From assembly GCA_000701725.1 (NCBI GenBank), contig JNJQ01000002.1, forward strand, positions 124,001 to 188,000: a stretch of DNA of 64,000 nt, written 5' to 3'. Below, piece after piece: positions 35,655 through 43,225 of this stretch; the first letter of the stretch is position 1; every line of letters begins with the position of its first letter. The stretch comes from Erysipelotrichaceae bacterium NK3D112 (GTDB lineage: Bacteria; Bacillota_I; Bacilli_A; Erysipelotrichales; Erysipelotrichaceae). A program made the position numbers and the translations under genes. Below the pieces are notes generated by a model that was not told the origin of the DNA, made no database searches, and saw nothing but the letters and a program-made list of their open reading frames with translations.

Positions 35655-36334
35655 TCATATCACCATCCGTACTGGCAATGGATTATTCAAGAATGAAGGA
35701 ACAGATGGAGGAGGTCAACGCCTCACAGGCAGAGTGGCTTCACTTCGACGTCATGGACGGACATTATGTGCCCAATCTTTCCTTCGGACCCGATCTTCTG
35801 AGAGGTTTTGACAAACTGAGCGATCTGGTCATGGACGTGCATCTGATGGTTGAACAGCCGCACATGTTCATCAAGCCCTTCGTTGATGCGGGAGCGGACA
35901 TCATCACCGTTCATGAGGAAGTGCTTCATGATTATGAAAGAGTCATGGAGATGCTCGAATACATTCACTCCTTCGGCGTCAAGGCAGGTCTGGCCATCAA
36001 CCCGATGACCGACGTGCGCAGACTGCAGGCATACCTGAAACATTGCGACCTGTTTCTGATCATGTGCGTGGAGCCCGGTTACGGCGGCCAGCCGTTCCGT
36101 CCCGCTTCACTCTCCAAGATCAAAAAGCTGCGCGGCTGGATTGACAACACCGGTTCCAAAGCGCTCATCTCCGTGGATGGGGGCATCAAGTTTGAAACCG
36201 GCAGAGATTGTGTGCTGGCAGGCACCGATGTGCTGGTGGCCGGCTCCTACGTGTTTAAAGATGATATCGGAAAGGCGGTTGATACCCTTGTCCATTGCGC
36301 TGATCGCACTCAAGCTGACAAAGCGGATTCCTGA
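35651..36334 (+). CDS. rpe: Ribulose-phosphate 3-epimerase
   Basis: Rpe interconverts ribulose 5-phosphate and xylulose 5-phosphate in the pentose phosphate pathway. The 227-residue TIM-barrel protein shows the metal and substrate motifs SPSVLAMDY, HFDVMDGHYVPNLSFGPD, VEPGYGGQPF and ISVDGGIK. It overlaps rsgA by four bases and appears to overlap the following thiN by 47 bases. Conserved place in the Bacillota rsgA-rpe-thiN locus. Confidence 0.96.
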   Translation: MIISPSVLAMDYSRMKEQMEEVNASQAEWLHFDVMDGHYVPNLSFGPDLLRGFDKLSDLVMDVHLMVEQPHMFIKPFVDAGADIITVHEEVLHDYERVMEMLEYIHSFGVKAGLAINPMTDVRRLQAYLKHCDLFLIMCVEPGYGGQPFRPASLSKIKKLRGWIDNTGSKALISVDGGIKFETGRDCVLAGTDVLVAGSYVFKDDIGKAVDTLVHCADRTQADKADS

Positions 36335-36896
36335 GATTGAAGCGGATTATATCGGCGCCGATCTCGGTGCATTGATTCTTGCGAAGCAGGGTAAGCATAT
36401 GCGCCTTGCCCTGGGGGATTTTGATTCCGTTGCTCCGGAGGATCTGGATCTGATCCGGCAGATGAGCGATGAGATGATTGTGCTCAATCCCATCAAGGAT
36501 GATTCCGATTCCGAATCTGCCCTGAATCACGTGCTGGCGATGGGCTATGACCATGTGGTCATGTGCGGGGCGCTGGGCGGCAGGATTGATCATGAGATCG
36601 TCAATCTGAGACTCGTGTATAAGAGTCCCGGCAGAATCTCGATCATGGATGATCAGAACCGAATCACCGCATATGGCGTGGGCAGACACGTCATTAAGGC
36701 GGAAGGCTACAGCTATATTTCCTTCTTTACGGAAAGCGAAGCAATCATATCCCTGGAAAACATGAAATATCCGCTCAGGGACAGACGGATCACTTACCGG
36801 GATCTCTATACGGTTTCCAATGAGATTCTGAGCGAGGAGGGAATCCTTGAGGTTTCTTCCGGATCGGTTCTTGTGATCCAGAGTAAAGATCAATGA
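36288..36896 (+). CDS. thiN: Thiamine pyrophosphokinase
   Basis: This enzyme converts thiamine and ATP to thiamine pyrophosphate and AMP. The frame shows YIGADLGALIL, the catalytic GDFDSV, KDDSDSESALNH and GALGGRIDHEIVNLRL, diagnostic of the family, and a C-terminal beta domain. No ATG gives a family-like N-terminus. A TTG at 36288, eight bases after AAGGCGGT, yields 202 residues beginning (M)SIALIALKL, close to the usual length, and overlaps rpe by 47 bases. The start is therefore inferred. TPP would serve the oxidoreductase at 4225 among others. It is the last gene of the priA operon. Confidence 0.85.
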   Translation: MSIALIALKLTKRIPEIEADYIGADLGALILAKQGKHMRLALGDFDSVAPEDLDLIRQMSDEMIVLNPIKDDSDSESALNHVLAMGYDHVVMCGALGGRIDHEIVNLRLVYKSPGRISIMDDQNRITAYGVGRHVIKAEGYSYISFFTESEAIISLENMKYPLRDRRITYRDLYTVSNEILSEEGILEVSSGSVLVIQSKDQ

Positions 36897-36904
36897 AACA
36901 TAAA

Positions 36905-36930
36905 AAAGATCACCGTCGGTGATCTTTCTT
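36905..36930. terminator. Bidirectional terminator between thiN and rpmB
   Basis: AAGATCACC (36906-36914) and GGTGATCTT (36918-36926) form a perfect 9-bp stem with a three-base loop. A-rich sequence lies on one side and T-rich on the other, so it can work for both converging genes. Confidence 0.8.
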
Positions 36931-36948
36931 ATTAACAGCAAGTTTAGA

Positions 36949-37164
36949 TTACTCGGCAGAAGCGGTCTTGGCAGCTTTCTTTGCCTGACCCTTGAGAGTC
37001 TTCAGCGCACGCGCAGAGATCTTAACGGTCTGGGGCTTGCCATCGACGAGCATATGAACCTTCTGCAGATTGACGTTCCACTTGCGGCGGGTCGCACGAA
37101 GTGAGTGGGAACGTCTGTTTCCTGACATTGCTTTCTTACCGGATACGGCACAAACTCTGGACAT
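36949..37164 (-). CDS. rpmB: Ribosomal protein bL28
   Basis: This large-subunit protein has 71 residues, starting [20 protein letters not shown] and containing [13 protein letters not shown]. An Ala/Lys-rich C-terminal extension makes it slightly longer than the usual 62. Only one of the four zinc cysteines of C+ forms is present. The start at 37164 follows GGAGGTT at good distance. In Bacillus rpmB also lies next to the thiN locus on the opposite strand. Confidence 0.95.
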   Translation of the reverse strand: MSRVCAVSGKKAMSGNRRSHSLRATRRKWNVNLQKVHMLVDGKPQTVKISARALKTLKGQAKKAAKTASAE

Positions 37165-37195
37165 ACCATAACCTCCTTCACACAATTGCTAAAAA

Positions 37196-37224
37196 ACTCT
37201 AACATATAAATAATTCAAATGCAA
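37196..37224 (-). promoter_or_regulatory. rpmB promoter
   Basis: On the minus strand TTGCAT (37219-37224), 17-nt spacer, TAGAGT (37196-37201), 32 bases before the rpmB start. Confidence 0.5.
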
Positions 37225-37297
37225 CCGGATTTTCACCAAATCACGCAGATGATCATGCAGGCAAAGTGCCATTCATCTGTTTTTCATTATTGAATTG

Positions 37298-37306
37298 TGT
37301 TATCAT
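37298..37306 (+). promoter_or_regulatory. Extended -10 promoter of ftsA-ftsZ
   Basis: TGTTATCAT is an extended -10 box 27 bases before the ftsA ATG; no convincing -35 element precedes it. Confidence 0.5.
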
Positions 37307-37333
37307 AAAATCTGTTAATCGAAAGGAGATGTC

Positions 37334-38605
37334 ATGGCTAACGACAAGCAGATTTTTGCGGCGGTTGAAGTGGCCGATCATGAAGTCAGACTGATTATCG
37401 GCGAATTTTTCAACACCCGCTTCAATATTATCAAAGTGGAACGCGTTCCCGTAAACGGCATGTCATATGACAAGGTGACAGATCCTGATGAAGTTACGAA
37501 GGCAGTCCGCACGGCCGCTGAAAATGCGAAAAAGATGATCAGCGCCGAAGTGCAGAGAGTAATACTGGCAATTCCTTCATTCCGGGCGAAGCGCTATTCC
37601 TTCAAATCGACCGTGGATGTCGAGGGAATCGACGGGGTTGTCACGATTCAGGATGTCAGAAATGCGATCAAGAAAGCCGAGTCCATGGATATCGGCAGGG
37701 CATATGCCCTGGTGCAGACCGTATGCGTCAAATACACAGTCAACGGAATTTCAACCAGAAGGATTCCGCTTGGCGAAAGATGTTCCCAGCTGACAGTCGA
37801 CATCGATCTGTTATGCGCGGACAGACAGCTGGCATATGATCTGGTGTCATGCGTAGAAAATGCGGGACTCTCGGTAATGGATATCTTCCTGGATGTCTAC
37901 GGAGTCGGCAAGGAAAGCGCCCTGTTCGAACAGGCCATCGATCACCAGGTTGTGATTCTGAAAATGGAAAGGGAAGCGACCACCCTCGGTCTTCTCAGAA
38001 AAGGAAGACTGACCTCAGCCGCGATGATGCCGGTGGGACTTGGCACCATTGCCTCGGCGGTGACCGATCAGTACGGCATCCGCACCGATATGGCGGTGGA
38101 GCTGCTCAAATACAGCGCAAGACTCAACGAAGAGAAGTGCTCGCAGAACCCGGTGCACATCTGGGCCGTGGACGGGGAGACACGCACAATCAACGAACAG
38201 CAGCTGGTTGACTGCGTGCGTCCGGGCATACAGACATGGCTCGAAGCCATCCAGAAAACGTGTGTTCCAATCTTGCAAGCAGGCAAAACAACTGTTATGA
38301 TTACTGGAGAAGGCGGAGAAACTCAGGGATTGGACTCTCTACTTGAGTCAGTACTGGGAGTTCCGGTCAGATGTTATATACCGGAAACGCTGGGAGGCCG
38401 CAATGCCGGTCTGACAGCCTGCCTTGGATTATTTTACGCATATCTGGACAAACTGCCGATCACAGGACAATCTGAAGACAGTCTGGACATGGAAGCGTTT
38501 ATTAAGGCAGTATCCTATCGTGATAAAAAATCATCCGATGGGAACCGTGAAGACACTCTGACCAACAAGCTCAGAGGTTTGTTCACAGAAGGCAAAAGAA
38601 ACTAA
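37334..38605 (+). CDS. ftsA: FtsA-like cell division protein with degenerate ATP-binding motifs
   Basis: FtsA tethers FtsZ filaments to the membrane. The 423-residue protein follows the FtsA layout and lies directly upstream of ftsZ. Similar segments include RFNIIKVERVPVNGM, VQRVILAIPS, VSCVENAGLSVMDIFLDVYG and a C-terminal amphipathic helix (NKLRGLFTEGKRN). The actin-fold phosphate loops are eroded. Phosphate-1, usually DIGTS, is here EVADH (about residues 12-16). Phosphate-2, usually DIGGGST, is KMEREAT (210-216). The adenosine motif region ITGEGGETQGLDSL is partly kept. ATP binding is therefore doubtful, while membrane tethering may remain. The gene is outside the usual mra/mur division cluster. 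Confidence 0.85.
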   Translation: MANDKQIFAAVEVADHEVRLIIGEFFNTRFNIIKVERVPVNGMSYDKVTDPDEVTKAVRTAAENAKKMISAEVQRVILAIPSFRAKRYSFKSTVDVEGIDGVVTIQDVRNAIKKAESMDIGRAYALVQTVCVKYTVNGISTRRIPLGERCSQLTVDIDLLCADRQLAYDLVSCVENAGLSVMDIFLDVYGVGKESALFEQAIDHQVVILKMEREATTLGLLRKGRLTSAAMMPVGLGTIASAVTDQYGIRTDMAVELLKYSARLNEEKCSQNPVHIWAVDGETRTINEQQLVDCVRPGIQTWLEAIQKTCVPILQAGKTTVMITGEGGETQGLDSLLESVLGVPVRCYIPETLGGRNAGLTACLGLFYAYLDKLPITGQSEDSLDMEAFIKAVSYRDKKSSDGNREDTLTNKLRGLFTEGKRN

Positions 38606-38629
38606 ATCAAGTGGGAGAGGATGAAGTTT

Positions 38630-39721
38630 ATGGCAGATTTAACTTACAACCAGGTCGCTAAGATCAAGGTATTCGGTGTCGGCGGCGCCGGAAGCAATGC
38701 GGTCAATCGTATGGTACAGGAAGGTGTGCAGGGTGTCGAATTCTATGTTGCTAACACAGATCTTCAGGCCCTTGATATTTCCCCTGTGGCAAACAAGATT
38801 CAGCTCGGACGTGAAGGTCTGGGTGCCGGCGGAAATCCTGACAACGGACGCAAGGCTGCAGTAGAGAGCGAAGATGAAATCCGCAAGTCCATGGAAGGCG
38901 CGGACATGATCTTCCTGACAGCAGGTCTTGGCGGCGGAACAGGTACAGGCGCATCGCCTCTGTTCGCAAAGATCGCGAAGGAACTCGGCTGCCTCACAGT
39001 CGGTATCGTTACAAAGCCGTTCTCTTTTGAAGGCAAGAGAAGAATGGTTCAGGCTGAACAGGGTCTTGAGCAGCTCAAAGAATATGTTGACTCCCTGATC
39101 ATTATTTCCAACAATAAGGTTCTCGAAGTCATCGGACATATTCCTTTCGAAGATGCATTCAAGGAAGCTGACAACATTCTGCGTCAGGGCGTTCAGACAA
39201 TCACTGACCTGATCGCTGTTCCGGCAATGATCAACCTCGACTTCGCGGACATCAAGTCTGTTATGGAAGGCCAGGGTTCCGCTCTGTTCGGAATCGGTAT
39301 GGCTGATGGCGAAGACAAGGCCAGAGAAGCTGCTGAGCGTGCAATCCAGTCACCGCTGCTCGAAGCTCAGATCAAGGGTGCAAAGAGCGCTATCATCAAC
39401 GTCACCGGCGGCGCAAGCATGTCTGCTTATGACGCAAGTGAAGCTGTTGATTATATCCGTGACGCTGCAGGCAATGATATCGATATCATCTTCGGTGTCG
39501 CAATCAACGACAAGATCGGCGATTCCATCATCGTTTCCGTTATCGCAACCGGATTCGATCTGCCCAAGCCTACCATGATCGAGACAGACGGACCTGCTGA
39601 AACAAAGAGTCCCGTCAGCTCCAGACCGGTAGCAGGCGTTGTTCAGGATGCGGATGATGATCTGTCCTTCGCAGCTGATGATGACGACAATGTCATTCCG
39701 GGCTTCTTCAGAAGAGGCTGA
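38630..39721 (+). CDS. ftsZ: Cell division GTPase FtsZ
   Basis: FtsZ is the tubulin homologue that forms the division ring. The 363-residue protein has FGVGGAGSNAVNRM, the tubulin signature GGGTGTGASP, the T7-loop region NLDFADIKSVM and a C-terminal tail ending DDNVIPGFFRRG, which matches the IPxFxR peptide bound by FtsA and other partners. The ATG at 38630 was preferred because GGGAGAGG ends nine bases upstream; the ATG at 38621 directly abuts that site. Codon choice suggests high expression. It starts 24 bases after ftsA and ends at a strong terminator. Confidence 0.97.
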   Translation: MADLTYNQVAKIKVFGVGGAGSNAVNRMVQEGVQGVEFYVANTDLQALDISPVANKIQLGREGLGAGGNPDNGRKAAVESEDEIRKSMEGADMIFLTAGLGGGTGTGASPLFAKIAKELGCLTVGIVTKPFSFEGKRRMVQAEQGLEQLKEYVDSLIIISNNKVLEVIGHIPFEDAFKEADNILRQGVQTITDLIAVPAMINLDFADIKSVMEGQGSALFGIGMADGEDKAREAAERAIQSPLLEAQIKGAKSAIINVTGGASMSAYDASEAVDYIRDAAGNDIDIIFGVAINDKIGDSIIVSVIATGFDLPKPTMIETDGPAETKSPVSSRPVAGVVQDADDDLSFAADDDDNVIPGFFRRG

Positions 39722-39747
39722 TTCAGCAATCTGACATTATAAAAACC

Positions 39748-39775
39748 AAAGACTCCTGTCACGGGAGTCTTTTTT
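39748..39775 (+). terminator. Intrinsic terminator after ftsZ
   Basis: AAAGACTCC (39748-39756) pairs with GGAGTCTTT (39764-39772), followed by T. Confidence 0.85.
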
Positions 39776-39803
39776 GTGCATTTAAAAAAGGCGTTTCCGC
39801 CTT

Positions 39804-40265
39804 TCAGTCAAGCTTCCAGCCTTTTGCAATGAATGCGGCTGCGATATCCGCGGCTGCCTCTTCCATCTCTTTCTGCTCATCCGCTGTGAAACGGTTTTTA
39901 AACGGGGAGTCAAGGTCAATCTCCGCAATGCATTCACCGTTGACAATCACCGGCACGCACAGTTCCGATCTGCTCGCGCTGTCGCAGGCGATATGGCCCG
40001 GAAACGCTTCAACGTCATCAATGCGCTGGCTTGCCTTGTCTCTGTAGCATTTTCCGCAGACGCCTTTGTCAAACGGAATGTGCGTGCAGGCTGTCTTTCC
40101 CTGGAAAGGTCCCAGGACAAGTTCGCCGTTTTTGACAAGATAGAATCCCGCCCAGTTGAGACGGTCGTAGTTTTCATTGATGCAGGCACTGATATTTGCA
40201 AGTGCCGCAATCATATCCTCTTCTTCAAGAAAGGATCTGATCTGTGCGTTTATGTATTTATTCAT
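39804..40265 (-). CDS. Free methionine-(R)-sulfoxide reductase (GAF domain)
   Basis: This GAF-fold enzyme reduces free methionine-R-sulfoxide with thioredoxin. The 153-residue protein carries LVLGPFQGKTACTHIPFDKG, GVCGKC and the strongly conserved FPGHIACDSASRSELCVPV, which supply the three catalytic-site cysteines of the family. The start at 40265 (MNKYINAQ) gives the family length. There is no obvious ribosome binding site, and an extended -10 box ends six bases upstream, so the message may be leaderless. It is divergent from the methionine transporter operon, which suits a shared role in methionine supply. Confidence 0.9.
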   Translation of the reverse strand: MNKYINAQIRSFLEEEDMIAALANISACINENYDRLNWAGFYLVKNGELVLGPFQGKTACTHIPFDKGVCGKCYRDKASQRIDDVEAFPGHIACDSASRSELCVPVIVNGECIAEIDLDSPFKNRFTADEQKEMEEAAADIAAAFIAKGWKLD

Positions 40266-40271
40266 GGCTTC

Positions 40272-40280
40272 AGTATAACA
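40272..40280 (-). promoter_or_regulatory. Extended -10 promoter abutting the reductase start codon
   Basis: On the minus strand TGTTATACT is an extended -10 box. Six bases separate it from the ATG at 40265, so transcription would start at or next to the A of the start codon. Confidence 0.5.
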
Positions 40281-40381
40281 TAACGGCTTTGGTACACCCC
40301 TGCAAGATGCATATAGGTAAAAACTATAACCGAGAATATCAATCCTGTATGTATGCATGCACACAAAATGGCTGAGAATGA

Positions 40382-40409
40382 TTGATTTTATCAGAAATGA
40401 AAGTATGAT
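40382..40409 (+). promoter_or_regulatory. Promoter of the methionine transporter operon
   Basis: TTGATT (40382-40387), 16-nt spacer, TATGAT (40404-40409). No S-box, SAM or T-box leader was found. Confidence 0.55.
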
Positions 40410-40419
40410 TGATGAGCCG

Positions 40420-40454
40420 GCATTTTTATACAGATCAAAGTGTCATAAAAATGC
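40420..40454 (+). promoter_or_regulatory. Inverted repeat in the metQ leader
   Basis: A perfect 10-bp inverted repeat, GCATTTTTAT (40420-40429) and ATAAAAATGC (40445-40454), lies just after the inferred transcription start and before the ribosome binding site. It could be an operator or a leader hairpin; no T run follows. Confidence 0.5.
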
Positions 40455-40475
40455 TGCATGAATACGGAGGGAATT

Positions 40476-41372
40476 ATGAAAAATATTACTAAAGTACTCG
40501 CATGCGGAATCCTTGCACTGGGCCTGGCAGCCTGCGGTGCAAAACAGGAGTCAGAGTCTGAAACTCCTGCTGAGACAGCCGGATGCAATCCGAACGGATA
40601 CCAGATCATACCGCTTGAAGCGGCTCAGCTGCCGCTGTCACTGCCGGATCTGGAAGCGGCCGTGATCAACGGCAACTATGCGCTCGAATCCGGACTCAAC
40701 GAAAAATATCCGGCGATCGCGATTGAAGAGTTTGATGCGGAAACAAGTGTGCGCAGAACCAATTATATTGCTGTAAAAGAGGGTACTGAGAATTCAGACA
40801 AGATCAGAGCTCTGATTGCGGCAGTGACTTCTGACGAAGTGAAGAACTACATTGACAGCACATACAAAGGAGCAGTCATTCCTTCCTTCATCGATGAAGA
40901 GGGCAATGCCCTGGCAGCTGCTGAAATCAAAGATGCAAGCGGTGAAGACACAATGATCACGGTCGGCGCAACCGCTGTGCCGCATGCGCAGATTCTCAAC
41001 GAAGTGGTAAAAGGACTTCTTGAGAAACACGGCTGGCAGCTCGATGTGGTCGAATATACCGATTATGTTCAGCCGAACACTGCTCTTGAAGCAGGGGATC
41101 TTGACGCCAACTATTTCCAGACACTCGGCTATCTGCACAATGAAAACGAGCAGAGGGGTCTGCATCTGAAGGCTGCCGTCGGCGTTCATATCGAACCGAT
41201 GGGAATCTATTCCGAAAAGGTCACTTCACTGTCAGATCTGAAACCCGGCGCAAGCATCGGTGTGCCCAACGATACCGACAACTACGGACGCGCGGTTGAA
41301 CTGCTCAACACGCTCGGTCTGCTTGAGAACGCTCCGCTTGATCCTGAAGCGAACCGTGAGATCAACGGTTAA
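40476..41372 (+). CDS. metQ: MetQ/NlpA methionine-binding lipoprotein, circularly permuted
   Basis: This is the substrate-binding lipoprotein of a methionine ABC importer. The 298-residue precursor has a signal peptide with lipobox LAAC (Cys20). Normal MetQ runs from VGATxxPHAEIL through DYVQPN, DANYFQ and HIEPMGLYS to EAAQLP, AVINGNYA and GAVIPAF. Here the order is reversed. Residues 38-138 carry the usual C-terminal half (PLEAAQLPLSL, AVINGNYALESG, YKGAVIPSF). After a 21-residue linker, residues 160-298 carry the usual N-terminal half (VGATAVPHAQIL, DYVQPNTAL, DANYFQTLGYL, HIEPMGIYSEK, PNDTDNYGRA). All family motifs occur once, so this is a circular permutation, not a duplication. GGAGGG precedes the start. 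metN and metI follow. Confidence 0.9.
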   Translation: MKNITKVLACGILALGLAACGAKQESESETPAETAGCNPNGYQIIPLEAAQLPLSLPDLEAAVINGNYALESGLNEKYPAIAIEEFDAETSVRRTNYIAVKEGTENSDKIRALIAAVTSDEVKNYIDSTYKGAVIPSFIDEEGNALAAAEIKDASGEDTMITVGATAVPHAQILNEVVKGLLEKHGWQLDVVEYTDYVQPNTALEAGDLDANYFQTLGYLHNENEQRGLHLKAAVGVHIEPMGIYSEKVTSLSDLKPGASIGVPNDTDNYGRAVELLNTLGLLENAPLDPEANREING

Positions 41373-41462
41373 TCATTCTGCAGTGATCTGCACGGCGTCA
41401 TAAAACATGCAGTATACGGCTGTTCAGGGTGAATGAACTCTGAATTACGAAAGGTTTAAGCA

Positions 41463-42428
41463 ATGATAGTTTTAAATGATGTAAAGAAGAATTTCGGTGA
41501 GCTCGAAGTTCTCAAAGGCATATCGATCGAAATCCGTGATCATGAGATCTACGGAATCATCGGTCAAAGCGGCGCCGGCAAATCAACGCTGCTCAGATGC
41601 ATCAACGGACTGGAATCCTATCAGTCCGGCTCCATTACCGTGGACGGGGAGAAGATTGATATCTCCAACCCGAAAAAACTGCGTCTTCAGCAGAAGAACA
41701 TGGGCATGATCTTCCAGAATTTCAATCTGCTCACACGTCTGGATGTCTATGACAATGTGGCGCTGCCGCTGAAATTCTGGGGCATGAAGACAAAGACAGC
41801 GCAAGCCCGTGAGAAAATCAACGGATTACTGAAACTGGTCGGGCTTGAGGATAAAGTCCATGCAAGACCGGCAGAGCTTTCCGGCGGCCAGAAACAGAGA
41901 GTGGCGATCGCCCGGGCTCTGGTGCTTGATCCCAAGATTCTTTTATGCGATGAGGCAACCAGTGCGCTTGATCCGGGCATCACCCGTGAAATCCTGGCAT
42001 TGCTGCAGAAGATCAACCGTGAAATGGGCATCACGATCATCGTCGTCACCCATCAGATGGAAGTGGTCAAGCAGATCTGTGAGAGGGTTGCTTTCATCAA
42101 GGACGGCACCGTGATCGCCGAAGGAAAACCTGAAGACCTGTTTGTCAGACCTTCGAAAGAGGTCAAGGCCTTCCTGCAGGAGGAAAGCGATCATCTGCCT
42201 TCAGAGGGCGTGAATATCCAGCTCTTCTTCACCGAGGAAAGTTCGGATGAGCCGGTGATCACCATGATGGCAAGAGAGCTCGGCATTGATTTTTCGATCT
42301 GCTGGGGCAAGCTCGAAGACTTCCGCTCCAATGTGTTCGGCAGTCTTGTCATCAATATCAGAAATGAGGATCAGGAAAGGGTGCTTTCCTATCTGAAAGA
42401 CAAAAAAGTCATCGCGGAGGTGCTCTGA
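41463..42428 (+). CDS. metN: Methionine ABC transporter ATP-binding protein MetN
   Basis: The 321-residue ATPase energises methionine uptake. It has Walker A (GQSGAGKSTLLRC), Q-loop (MIFQNFNLL), signature LSGGQKQRVAIARAL, Walker B (ILLCDEATSALDP), the switch His (VVTHQME) and a C-terminal NIL domain (about 240-321) that senses methionine for trans-inhibition. It lies 90 bases after metQ and two bases before metI, in the normal metQNI set. Confidence 0.95.
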   Translation: MIVLNDVKKNFGELEVLKGISIEIRDHEIYGIIGQSGAGKSTLLRCINGLESYQSGSITVDGEKIDISNPKKLRLQQKNMGMIFQNFNLLTRLDVYDNVALPLKFWGMKTKTAQAREKINGLLKLVGLEDKVHARPAELSGGQKQRVAIARALVLDPKILLCDEATSALDPGITREILALLQKINREMGITIIVVTHQMEVVKQICERVAFIKDGTVIAEGKPEDLFVRPSKEVKAFLQEESDHLPSEGVNIQLFFTEESSDEPVITMMARELGIDFSICWGKLEDFRSNVFGSLVINIRNEDQERVLSYLKDKKVIAEVL

Positions 42429-42430
42429 TC

Positions 42431-43066
42431 ATGTATGAAACAATTCTGACCGCATTTATGCAGACGCTGATCATGGTGTTCACTTCAACCCTGATCGCGG
42501 TGATTCTCGGCTTTATTCCGGCAATCATCCTGACTCTGACTGCACCGGATGGCTTAAGACCTAACAAAATTGTCTATGAGACACTGAGTTTTATCGTCAA
42601 TGTGTTCCGCTCGTTTCCGTTTATCATCCTGCTGATCATTCTGATTCCCTTTACCAGACTGATCGTGGGCAAGGCGATCGGCACCGCCGCGGCGATTGTG
42701 CCTCTGACTGTGTCAGCAATTCCCTATATCGCAAGGGTGTTTGAGACAAGTCTCAGGGAAACAGATCCCGGCGTGATTGAAGCAGCCAGAAGCTTTGGCG
42801 CTAACGACTGGCAGATCCTCTTCTATGTTTATGTGAAGGAGTCCATTCCGAGAATGGTCAACGGAATCATCCTGCTGATCATCTCACTGGTCGGTTTCTC
42901 AGCCATGGCGGGAACCCTTGGCGGCGGGGGAATCGGCGATGTGGCGGTGCGCTACGGCTATCAGGGATACAAGCTTTCCTATCTGATTGTCTGCTCGGTT
43001 ATCCTGATCATCTTCGTTCAGCTGGTGCAGTCCGTCGGCAACTGGCTGTTCCGCAAACTCTCATGA
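42431..43066 (+). CDS. metI: Methionine ABC transporter permease MetI
   Basis: The 211-residue permease has five predicted transmembrane segments and the EAA-type coupling loop (ETDPGVIEAARSFGANDWQI) that contacts MetN. FVNVFRSFPFIILL-like sequence near residue 55 is typical of MetI. It ends the transporter operon and is followed by a terminator. Normal sequence and length here suggest that the permuted MetQ partner works with a standard translocator. Confidence 0.95.
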   Translation: MYETILTAFMQTLIMVFTSTLIAVILGFIPAIILTLTAPDGLRPNKIVYETLSFIVNVFRSFPFIILLIILIPFTRLIVGKAIGTAAAIVPLTVSAIPYIARVFETSLRETDPGVIEAARSFGANDWQILFYVYVKESIPRMVNGIILLIISLVGFSAMAGTLGGGGIGDVAVRYGYQGYKLSYLIVCSVILIIFVQLVQSVGNWLFRKLS

Positions 43067-43071
43067 AAATG

Positions 43072-43097
43072 AACCATGGCGAAAGTCATGGTTTTTG
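43072..43097 (+). terminator. Intrinsic terminator of metQNI
   Basis: AACCATG (43072-43078) pairs with CATGGTT (43087-43093) around GCGAAAGT, followed by T. Confidence 0.75.
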
Positions 43098-43164
43098 ATT
43101 GTTCATGGCGATACAGTCATGAATGAGCGCATGGACTGGACAAGGGAAAGAATCAGTGTCTGTT

Positions 43165-43192
43165 TTGTATTTATCCGGATTTATGGTAGAAT
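43165..43192 (+). promoter_or_regulatory. Promoter of the CorC-rsmE-mtaB-murE-deoC operon
   Basis: TTGTAT (43165-43170), 16-nt spacer, TAGAAT (43187-43192), 33 bases before the first start codon. Confidence 0.6.
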
Positions 43193-43225
43193 GTTGTCCA
43201 TATGATTGGAGAGTGATAAGTCTTT

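Noticed and set aside
36141-36287. Long N-terminal extension of thiamine pyrophosphokinase
   Set aside because: This part is the rpe gene read in another frame, rich in Trp, Cys and Pro, and is not family-like.
40476-41372. Interpretation of metQ as two partial or broken genes
   Set aside because: There is one uninterrupted frame with one signal peptide, all MetQ motifs once each and a smooth linker; a circular permutation explains the sequence better than decay.
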